Shown here piece by piece: positions 33,030 through 39,048 of a stretch of DNA of 39,048 nucleotides. Numbering within the stretch: position 1 is the stretch's first letter; each line of letters begins with the position of its first letter. Position numbers and translations under genes: made by a program. The DNA is taken from positions 1 to 39,048 of the forward strand of contig NZ_JAHEAG010000047.1 in assembly GCF_018596315.1 (NCBI RefSeq), written 5' to 3'. The notes beneath the pieces are model-generated. The model saw only the letters and a list, made by a program, of their open reading frames with translations. It ran no database searches and had not been told where the DNA came from. This DNA comes from Bradyrhizobium sp. SRL28 (GTDB taxonomy: Bacteria > Pseudomonadota > Alphaproteobacteria > Rhizobiales > Xanthobacteraceae).

Positions 33030-33200
33030 CACCAATGTCGGGGCACACGTCAGCGCCAGCCGAAACGGCAGGCCGTTGGTATCCGCGAGTGCATGAATCT
33101 TGCTGGTCAATCCGCCCCGAGACCGTCCCATCGACGGCCTCCGGTTCCGTGTGATGCACGCGCCATGCTGATACACGCGGACAATGAAGGTGTCGTTCAT
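33030..33200 (-). pseudogene. IS5-family transposase, internal fragment
   Basis: The minus strand encodes GRSRGGLTSKIHALADTNGL and PFRLALT, the conserved block of IS5-type (DDE_Tnp_1) transposases around the first catalytic Asp region. It is flanked by non-matching sequence in both directions. It differs from the complete IS5 element at 35940. Confidence 0.7.
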
Positions 33201-33277
33201 CTGGACAGCCGTGTCGCGGGCAGCGGCAAATGCGTCTATTATAGGCGGGCGCTCCCTGGGAGTAATCGAAACCGATG

Positions 33278-33450
33278 ATGACGCTGACCGATCTGGAGCT
33301 GGAATTCATGAACCGACTCGCGTCCGCGCCCTGGACCAGCACGCCGTTTTTCGACCACGGCTGATCGAACTGGAGCTCGTCAAGGCGGAGCCGCTCGCCT
33401 CGGACGAGATTGAGTATCGGGTCACCGAGGCCGGAAGGCGGCCGTCCGCG
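33278..33450 (+). pseudogene. small hypothetical protein, frameshifted
   Basis: MTLTDLELEFMNRLASAPWT and STPFFDHG end at a TGA near 33361. One base further, the next frame continues as LIELELVKAEPLASDEIEYR and VTEAGRR, which looks like the wing of a small winged-helix protein. One lost base explains the break. No further assignment is possible. Confidence 0.45.
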
Positions 33451-33476
33451 ACGGTCGGCGATCGTTCCGAGGCTTC

Positions 33477-33677
33477 TCACCGCCACATCGTGGGCGCCTC
33501 GCTGAGCGCCCCTTGCGGCCGACCCGCTTCAGGCTGTCGGCCGTGGTCCCGCCCCGCCTTGCCGCTTCAAGGATTTTCGCGGCCACCTGCGTTCGGGTGC
33601 CGGTTTCGTACCGCGACACGCCTTGACAGGCATCGTCGAGGACCGCGCAGTAGCGCGGTGGTCTGGGCGTCGAACAT
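33477..33677 (-). pseudogene. small hypothetical protein (Bradyrhizobium type), two frameshifts
   Basis: The ATG at 33677 gives MFDAQTTALLR. After a one-base shift comes VLDDACQGVSRYETGTRTQV and AAKILEAARRGGTTADSLKR. After a second shift, ALSEAPTMWR and a TGA at 33477. Intact relatives of about 66 residues with the end AP-MWR are widespread in Bradyrhizobium, as far as I recall. Function unknown. Confidence 0.6.
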
Positions 33678-33789
33678 CGGAGATTGCCCCTCAGTCGTCC
33701 AGACCGAGGATAACTAACGCCGCGTGTTCCAGGATTCACGAAGGCGCCAGAAAATTTCAAGGGCTACCGGTCGGCACCGCTCGCCGCTG

Positions 33790-33990
33790 CTATTGCCCCG
33801 CCCGGCGCAGAGCGGTCTCCAGCTTCTCCTTCTGCTTCTCCCAACGGGTCTCTTCGGCTTGTGCCCGCTTTTCGAGTGTGGCGCGCTGGGCTTCGATTTC
33901 GGCGACCCCTCCTGTCGTGCTCCCGCCTGCCCTGCTCGATGCCGCTTGGGCCCTGGCGACTGCCTGCTGGCGGCGCTCATGACTTTGCTC
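33790..33990 (-). pseudogene. coiled-coil protein, C-terminal remnant
   Basis: The minus frame ending at a TAG at 33790 reads RQQAVARAQAASSRAGG, then AEIEAQRATLEKRAQAEETR and WEKQKEKLETALRRAGQ. The Ala/Glu/Arg/Gln heptads indicate a coiled coil. No start or N-terminal domain is present. It is probably the end of a longer Bradyrhizobium protein. Confidence 0.4.
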
Positions 33991-34112
33991 GACCGAGCTA
34001 CACCATCACGGGGGACACGACCTTTCTCACTGGCCGCCCCGTCGCGTTCTCGATTAACTCGCGCTGTGATCTCATCACACCGCTACTTGCTGCGATATTG
34101 CTTCACTACCGC

Positions 34113-34382
34113 TCAGTATCGGTCCCGATAGGCGCCGCGCCGCTGGCGCGCGAACGCGTACTGGGGATTGATCCCGCAATAGGCGTTAGTACCGCTCGCG
34201 GTGGCCATGCATTGGGCGTAGCTGGAGAATTGGCAATTGCCGGGATAGCCCCATATGCGCCCTTGCAAGCAGTAGCTATCCGGCCCAGCAGGCGCGGGCG
34301 AAAAATCATAGGTCTGAGCCCGGGCTTGCCATGCTGCCAAAGCCATACCCACGGTCAGAATTGTCAAAGCCAAAGTGCGCAT
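34113..34382 (-). CDS. DUF3551 secreted protein
   Basis: The 89-residue product has a signal peptide (MRTLALTILTVGMALAAWQA, cleavage after ARA) and the DUF3551 core: YCLQGRIWGYPGNCQFSSYA and QCMATASGTNAYCGINPQYA, with four Cys. GAGGAGG lies seven bases before the ATG at 34382. DUF3551 proteins are periplasmic, very numerous in Bradyrhizobium, and of unknown function. Intact. Confidence 0.88.
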   Translation of the reverse strand: MRTLALTILTVGMALAAWQARAQTYDFSPAPAGPDSYCLQGRIWGYPGNCQFSSYAQCMATASGTNAYCGINPQYAFARQRRGAYRDRY

Positions 34383-34657
34383 TGGATCCTCCTCGAAGTC
34401 GGCACAACGCTAGTGCGCTTAGGCAGCAGGCAATATTGATCCAAGTCAATTCACGTTCTCGATCACAAATACGCAGGTGGTAGTCCGGAATAGGTTAGAA
34501 TAGCAGGATCGCGATGCTCAGCATGACGGCAGACAAGATACCAATCCTCATCGTGCCGACCTTAAAAGGAAGATCTGCTCCCTGATAAATCTGCAATAAG
34601 GATCTTCGCGACCGGCAATACTGTCAGGATGATGATGAGACCGCCAACTGAAGCGCC
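34383..34657. other. intergenic stretch
   Basis: No gene of normal size is seen. A very short minus-strand frame (MRIGILSAVMLSIAILLF) near 34498-34554 could be a membrane peptide but is too short to support. Confidence 0.35.
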
Positions 34658-34903
34658 CTACTTCTTTAGGGACCTCGGCAGAACGGTTGCGAACGGTATG
34701 CTGGCGAGCGGTCGCCCAGCTTCATCCGCGATGACCAAAACCTCTGGAACGTCTGGCATACCGCTCTTGATCGCTTCGGCTAAAAGCTCGCGTGTGGCTA
34801 GTACAGCCTCATTCTCAGCCGCAGATAAATCTGGTAGCTCTGTTCCTTCCTCATCGAGCGTTATTTCGTTGCCGGCACTTAGGTGAAAGTAGAAGCGTCC
34901 CAA
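34658..34903 (-). CDS. DUF6894 family protein
   Basis: The 81-residue product begins MGRFYFHLSAGNEITLDEEG, with TELPDLSAAENEAVLATREL and ending EAGRPLASIPFATVLPRSLK. This is the DUF6894 form (short Phe/Tyr-rich strand, then DxxGxE). Such proteins are common in Bradyrhizobium, with no known role. Start at 34903. Intact. Confidence 0.8.
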   Translation of the reverse strand: MGRFYFHLSAGNEITLDEEGTELPDLSAAENEAVLATRELLAEAIKSGMPDVPEVLVIADEAGRPLASIPFATVLPRSLKK

Positions 34904-35050
34904 GGCGAACTCCGATTGAACAGAAACCTATTTGGTGAGTGGGTTTTCGCAGAGGCCTACCACGCTGGGCATGAGGCACCAAGCACCGCCAATTGGACCA
35001 CACGCCAAAAAGTTGGTTTGGCTCGCTATGGACGGAGAATTACCATTCCA

Positions 35051-35068
35051 CGGAACGTTGACGTTCCG
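35051..35068. promoter_or_regulatory. perfect 8-base inverted repeat between DUF6894 and marR
   Basis: CGGAACGT (35051-35058), TG, ACGTTCCG (35061-35068) form a perfect dyad in the intergenic region between the minus-strand gene at 34903 and marR at 35414. It is outside the repeated block and absent from copies A and B. It may be a regulator site; no binding protein is evident. Confidence 0.35.
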
Positions 35069-35110
35069 GGGACCGCACTATTTCGCTCTCGAGCCGCACG
35101 GCGTCATTGT

Positions 35111-35597
35111 CTTTGCCGGCTCCAACAGCCGGCTCGTACAACAGGGTTACGTTCGATCCTGTACAGTAACGACATGTCGATATTGATAAATGCAACGTGT
35201 CCTGCGTTGACGCTTAAATTCCGCGTTCGAGCGCCTCTTTCGACGGATTTCACCACACCAATTGTCCGATAATTGCGGAAGTATTTAGGTCTGCGAGGCC
35301 GGTGCAAGCGCTTTCCGGAAGACATCTTCGAAGAGTGCCCCCGGATCTTGCGGCAGACGATCAGCCGGCCGAGCGGGGTGCGCAGCTCGTCGCTAAGGGA
35401 AGCAAACTCAAGGATGGAACTCCAGACATCGATGCTGCCGGATTTGCCCAGCCCAACAAGACAGGTCGGCAGGAGTCCCCCTGAGATTCAGGAGGTGATC
35501 CGGCGATTCGTGTGGGAAATCAGATCCATCAATTTGTGTCTGGAGGGACTTCGCCAATTCCAGGCCAATGTACTTGGCATCACCGGTCCACAATGGA
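35111..35597 (+). repeat. repeat copy C: upstream region and marR start
   Basis: Copy C contains CAACAGCCGGCTCGT, GTACAGTAACGACATG, the TTGATAAATGCAA segment (35182-35194), TTTCGACGGATTTCACCACA and the GCTAAGGG block before the marR ATG at 35414. The same ordered blocks are found in B and, partly, in A. It is the only copy attached to the rest of a marR gene. Confidence 0.7.
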
Positions 35598-36060
35598 TGA
35601 TCTTGATGGCTTTAGCTGACTTGGACAGAGAAAACGGTGTTCCGGTCAACGTGGTGTCCAAATTGATGCACGTTGACCCTTCGTTCGTTACAACCCAATC
35701 AAAGCTGCTGGAGAAAAAAGGCTTCCTGCGGCGCAAGCCCTCCACTAGCGATGCCAGGGTCGTGCAGATGTCGCTGACGGACAAGACTTACAAGCATCTC
35801 GCGAGCGTCGCCGCACAACAGGAAGCGCTCGATGAATTTGTTTTTGGTGATTCCGGTGTTCACGAATTGACTGAGCTGGCTAACAGGCTCACTGCACTCA
35901 GGCATCGCCTAGAGAAAGCTCGCTTGAAAGTCGCTCTAGCAGCCTGCTGAAAAACCTTGAAATTGGGAGTTTTCTTATTCTCATCGGTCGTTGTTGGGCG
36001 GCGCGGTGAAGTTGGATGTAATTTTCTAGTCTGGTGTTGGGTGTACCCTGACGCGGGTGG

Positions 36061-37146
36061 CTAAGCGGCAAGCAGTTTGGGAATGCGGATCAGGTTATAG
36101 GCGATCAGATTGAGCAGGAAGTCGGCGGCGACGCGAGCGATGCCACGATGTTTGGTCTTGCGCATGGTGCCATGCTGCTTGCCCCATCCGAAAATGCACT
36201 CGACCATCGCCCGGCGCGATTGCGACATGCCGTACCCCGGATGCCGCGTGGTTCGTTCGTCGATGGCGCTGTTGCGGTTCTTGCCGGTTTTGGTGACGGC
36301 CTGGTTCTGTGTCACATGCGGCGTCACGCCGATGGCGCGAAGATTGGCGACATGATCGGCCGTATCGTACGCCTTGTCCTCACCGGCCGTGATGCGGCGG
36401 CCTGCGGCTTTGCGTCTCGCCTTCAGCATGGTCTCCGAAGCCCGGCGTTCGGCGGTGCCATTGGCATGCGTGACCCTGCCGGCCACCGCCAGCCCATGCC
36501 GGTTCTCCATGGTGGCGTGGCCCATATAGCAAAGCTTGGCCTCCCGTCCGGCTGCCTTGCGATAAAGCCTGCTGTCCGGGTCGCTGGTACTCGCATGGGT
36601 GTCGTTCTTGCGCTTCTGGCCGTGGAAGTTGGCGCCATCATCATCGTCGCCGCTGCCGTCCTTGGGACGAAAACTCTTCTGTGAAGCCCAGGCTTCGATC
36701 AGCGTTCCGTCCACCGAAAAATGCTCGTCCGACAATAGTGGTTTGACCTGAGAATGGTTCAGAAGCCTGGTCATGAACTTCGTGAACACATCGCCGTTCT
36801 GCAGCCGCTCCCGGTTCTTGGTGAAGGTGGTCGGGTCCCAGACCGGATCGTCCGGCGACAGTCCCACGAACCAGCGATACAAAAGATTGTAGTCCAGTTG
36901 CTCCATCAACTGGCGTTCCGAGCGGATGCCGTAGAACACCTGCAGCAGCAAGGCGCTCAGCAATTGCTCCGGAGGGATCGAAGGACGTCCCTCGCTGGCG
37001 TAGAGCCTCCCAAGGCTGCGGTTCAAATCACTCAAAACATCCCGGACAAGTTCCCGGACCTTCCGCAGCGGATGGTTCGCTGGCACACGCTTATCCGGCG
37101 CGATGTACGAAAACAGGCCGCCCTGATCCGTAAACCTGCCGCGCAT
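36061..37146 (-). CDS. IS5-family transposase
   Basis: The 361-residue enzyme starts MRGRFTDQGGLFSYIAPDKR and has the N-terminal DUF772 region (GRPSIPPEQLLSALLLQVFY, ERQLMEQLDYNLLYRWFVGL). The DDE catalytic core shows FSVDGTLIEAW (first Asp), ITAGEDKAYDTADHV (second Asp) and MVECIFGWGKQHGTMRKTKH (Glu). No lesion is seen and the length is normal. The gene occupies most of the element and is likely functional. Confidence 0.92.
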   Translation of the reverse strand: MRGRFTDQGGLFSYIAPDKRVPANHPLRKVRELVRDVLSDLNRSLGRLYASEGRPSIPPEQLLSALLLQVFYGIRSERQLMEQLDYNLLYRWFVGLSPDDPVWDPTTFTKNRERLQNGDVFTKFMTRLLNHSQVKPLLSDEHFSVDGTLIEAWASQKSFRPKDGSGDDDDGANFHGQKRKNDTHASTSDPDSRLYRKAAGREAKLCYMGHATMENRHGLAVAGRVTHANGTAERRASETMLKARRKAAGRRITAGEDKAYDTADHVANLRAIGVTPHVTQNQAVTKTGKNRNSAIDERTTRHPGYGMSQSRRAMVECIFGWGKQHGTMRKTKHRGIARVAADFLLNLIAYNLIRIPKLLAA

Positions 37147-37188
37147 GATCGTCTCCGCCGATTCGAGATGATAAAGTGAATCATCAAG

Positions 37189-37208
37189 CCCCCTCCGTGG
37201 CGAGGGGG
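37189..37208. terminator. hairpin inside the IS5 right end
   Basis: CCCCCTC (37189-37195), a six-base loop and GAGGGGG (37202-37208) form a strong stem followed by TTCTT on the plus strand. It lies between the IS end and the transposase ATG. It may shield the transposase from outside transcripts. Confidence 0.45.
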
Positions 37209-37367
37209 TTCTTCAGCAAACTGCTAGATAGCAGAAGCATGTCACCTACTAATTGATGAGCGTTGGGGACTCAGACGTAGGGCACTCGGACGTCACCTGC
37301 AAGGAGTTGGACATGCGACATCTACTACAATCGATGCATGCGGATAGTCCAGTAATGGAGGTACGGC

Positions 37368-38711
37368 ATGCAGCGCAATGATCAAATGGCGCTCGGAGTG
37401 ATGCTTCTTTCGGTGGGATATCACGAAGCCGCATGGCGCGATCCGAGCGTGCCAGCGAATGGCGGAGTTGATATCGACTATTATGCTTACCTGGCGGCGC
37501 TTGCCGAACGAGCGGCGTTTCACTTCGTATTTCTCCCCGATCATCTAAGCGTGGCAGAACCAGATCAAGCGAGCATAGCTCGCGTAAGCCGAAACGAGCG
37601 ATTCGAGCCAATCACACTGCTCTCGGCGCTTTCATCGAGAACACAAGACATTGGCCTTGTCGCGACAGCGACGACGACTTACCACCAGCCGTACCATCTA
37701 GCACGCATGTTCGCCTCACTTGACTACCTATCGCGGGGACGTGCGGCCTGGAATATTGTAACCTCGGCGTCTAAGTTCGAAGCCCAAAATTTTGGCGAAC
37801 AGGAACTGCCAGATCACGACGAGCGCTATGCTCGAGCGAGAGAATTCGTAGAAGTGGTCAAGGGTCTTTGGGACTCGTGGGAAGACGATGCCTTCATCCG
37901 CGACAAGCGAAGTGGTATTTTCGCTGATACCACGAAGCTGCATTTGCTAAATCACCGAGGGGACTACTTATCAGTCAGAGGCCCTTTGAACATCGCAAGG
38001 CCGCCGCAAGGATATCCCGTGTTGGTTCAGGCCGGCGCATCCGACTCCGGAATAAGGTTCGGCGCAGAGTTCGGCGAAGTCGTGTTCACCGCTGAACCTT
38101 CTCCAGAAAACGGCAAACTGTTCTACGCAACTCTCAAGGAGAATGCCCGCGCATTTGGGCGAAACGATGATCAGGTTCTGGTCATGCCGGGCATTGTTCC
38201 GATAGTTGGGAGGACCAAGCAAGAAGCGTCTGATAAGCTTCAAAGGCTACAATCGTACACGCACGTCGACGTTGCAATTGGAGCGGCTGATCGTTGGCTG
38301 GGGTCGGTCACCAATTTGCGTTTAATGGACCTCGATTCGTTGGTCCCTGAGCGCTTACCGCAGACGAATTTCATCCAGAGTCGCCAACGGGTGCTGCTCG
38401 ACGTAGCCGCTCGCCAGAAATTCACCTGGAGACAACTGATCCGCTTGATATCGGACAGCCATGGCCATCTGATGGTTGTTGGAACACCGGACGAAATTGC
38501 CAACACGATGGTGGATACATTTGATCAACGCGCAGCTGACGGATTCAACGTATTGCCGGCGACCTTTCCTAGCGAACTCAAGGATTTTGTTGAGCTTGTC
38601 GTTCCCGAATTGCGCCGAAGAGGCAAATTCAGATCCGGGTACTCCGGACAAACTTTAAGAGAGAACCTCGGCCTCAAGCGGCCATTCGATCGTTCACGCA
38701 GGCATGAGTAA
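37368..38711 (+). CDS. LLM class flavin-dependent monooxygenase (NtaA/SnaA/DszA type)
   Basis: The 447-residue enzyme is an FMNH2-dependent monooxygenase of the bacterial luciferase-like group that acts on chelators, sulfur compounds or similar substrates with a separate flavin reductase. Signature parts are DIDYYAYLAALAERAAFHFV, FLPDHLSV, FEPITLLSALSSRTQDIGLV, HQPYHLARMFASLDYLSRGR, AAWNIVTS and YPVLVQAGASDSGIRFGAEF. GGAGG lies eight bases before the ATG at 37368. It is intact, on the far side of the IS5 element. The substrate cannot be told. The next frame overlaps its stop. Confidence 0.92.
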   Translation: MQRNDQMALGVMLLSVGYHEAAWRDPSVPANGGVDIDYYAYLAALAERAAFHFVFLPDHLSVAEPDQASIARVSRNERFEPITLLSALSSRTQDIGLVATATTTYHQPYHLARMFASLDYLSRGRAAWNIVTSASKFEAQNFGEQELPDHDERYARAREFVEVVKGLWDSWEDDAFIRDKRSGIFADTTKLHLLNHRGDYLSVRGPLNIARPPQGYPVLVQAGASDSGIRFGAEFGEVVFTAEPSPENGKLFYATLKENARAFGRNDDQVLVMPGIVPIVGRTKQEASDKLQRLQSYTHVDVAIGAADRWLGSVTNLRLMDLDSLVPERLPQTNFIQSRQRVLLDVAARQKFTWRQLIRLISDSHGHLMVVGTPDEIANTMVDTFDQRAADGFNVLPATFPSELKDFVELVVPELRRRGKFRSGYSGQTLRENLGLKRPFDRSRRHE

Positions 38712-39048
38712 GCCAATGAACGCTGCCGCGGAACTGCCTCGTGAGCGGGTCGGACCGAGCGGAAATCCAGTCAACAAATGCATCGTGCCACCCAGACGCT
38801 GTCCTCGGACCAGCGCGGGAGCAGAGATGCTTTTGATTAATTCGGCTCTAGTCCTACTGCGTCATAATTTTCACCGACTTCGACGTGAGATTGGTCTGAT
38901 GCAACAAGGGCATCGAGATAGTGTGGACACGAGAGCCGCGTTCAATCTTCTCCGAACGGTGGCGATCGAATTTGGGACGTGTCGTTCAGGCCGCAATGGC
39001 GGATCCCCTCGGTCGATTAGTTTCGGGAATTGCAGCTTCCTTGAACAA
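38704..39048 (+). CDS. open frame overlapping the monooxygenase stop, runs off the edge
   Basis: An ATG at 38704 overlaps the monooxygenase stop (38709-38711) by eight bases, and the frame stays open for 115 codons to the window end. It reads MSKPMNAAAELPRERVG, then MLLINSALVLLRHNFHRLRR and TRAAFNLLRTVAIEFGTC. The overlap suggests coupling, but the composition is only partly protein-like and no family is recognised. It could be a partial gene or a chance frame. Confidence 0.35.
   Translation, partial: MSKPMNAAAELPRERVGPSGNPVNKCIVPPRRCPRTSAGAEMLLINSALVLLRHNFHRLRREIGLMQQGHRDSVDTRAAFNLLRTVAIEFGTCRSGRNGGSPRSISFGNCSFLEQ

Larger units (their letters stand above)
35940..37223 (-). mobile_element. 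complete IS5-family insertion sequence
   Basis: The 1,284-base element has terminal repeats CAGCCTGCTGAAAAACC (35940-35956) and, on the minus strand, CAGTTTGCTGAAGAACC (37223-37207), 14 of 17 matching. It is flanked by the direct repeat CTAG (35936-35939, 37224-37227), which fits the CWAR target duplication of the IS5 group. It carries one intact transposase gene and appears recent, since both flanks join into an open marR frame. Confidence 0.88.
35414..37256 (+). pseudogene. MarR-family regulator, interrupted near the 3' end by an IS5-family element
   Basis: The start MELQTSMLPDLPSPTRQ leads to EIQEVIRRFVWEIRSI and the MarR winged helix: WMILMALADLDRENGVPVNV, SKLMHVDPSFVTTQSKLLEK and GFLRRKPSTSDARVVQMSLT. 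As it stands the frame reads VALAAC and stops at 35950, inside the IS5 terminal repeat. Removing 35940-37223 and one CTAG copy gives LKVAL-DSRSMSPTN and a TGA at 37254-37256, so only the last ten residues are changed. The DNA-binding part is complete and the truncated protein may still work. The ligand is unknown. Confidence 0.82.

Noticed and set aside
35182..35194. TTGATAAATGCAA in repeats B and C as a FixK/FNR box
   Set aside because: The half sites are seven bases apart instead of eight and the right half does not match ATCAA, so it is not a proper FixK-type site.

Overview
The window looks like an accessory region (genomic or symbiosis island) of a Bradyrhizobium-type alphaproteobacterium. 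This is inferred from a bradavidin-II-like avidin gene, several small families common in Bradyrhizobium (DUF3551, DUF6894, GrlR-like, PilZ, small winged-helix proteins), a cytochrome P450 fragment and dense insertion-sequence traffic. No rRNA, tRNA or CRISPR array was seen. Many genes carry one to five single-base lesions, so much of the region is decaying cargo between a few intact modules.

Layout. 1-2.7 kb: an IS3-family element whose orfA is split by an IS110-family element. 2.65-4.5 kb (minus): a frameshifted KAP P-loop NTPase, divergent from a Fic gene (4.73-5.84 kb) that carries two tandem dyad operators. 6.0-9.3 kb: a membrane protein, a dead IS1380-family transposase and gene remnants. 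9.3-12.4 kb (minus): a compact set ending in an AlbA_2-type gene and a TIGR02391/HEPN-like gene with the look of a defence or toxin module. 12.6 kb: avidin. 13.2-19.2 kb: a TetR remnant, then a minus-strand operon of two amino-acid-type ABC permeases, an ATPase, a DUF1989 protein and a metal-dependent amidohydrolase, the last two damaged. A broken LysR gene with a T-N11-A dyad just before its start lies upstream and divergent.

19.5-20.5, 27.8-28.7 and 35.1-35.6 kb hold three copies of a repeat made of a promoter region plus the start of a MarR-family gene; only the third copy carries the rest of the gene, and it is interrupted by a complete IS5-family element. 21.0-22.5 kb: a second, unrelated Fic protein preceded by repeated TTTTCGAC motifs.

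The standout is 23.5-27.5 kb (minus): a bacterial ubiquitin-like operon of a two-repeat multiubiquitin protein, an E1-like ThiF/DUF6791 protein and a DUF6527 protein. The multiubiquitin gene is split inside its second ubiquitin fold by a 1.95-kb group II intron in the sense orientation. Exact removal of the intron joins GTT and CTG codons and restores a 154-residue protein, so the module may work only after RNA splicing.

29-35 kb holds small hypothetical genes, several in overlapping stop/start chains (31.2-30.2 kb), with pseudogenes (SRAP peptidase, GrlR-like). The window ends with an intact LLM-class flavin monooxygenase and an overlapping open frame that runs off the edge.
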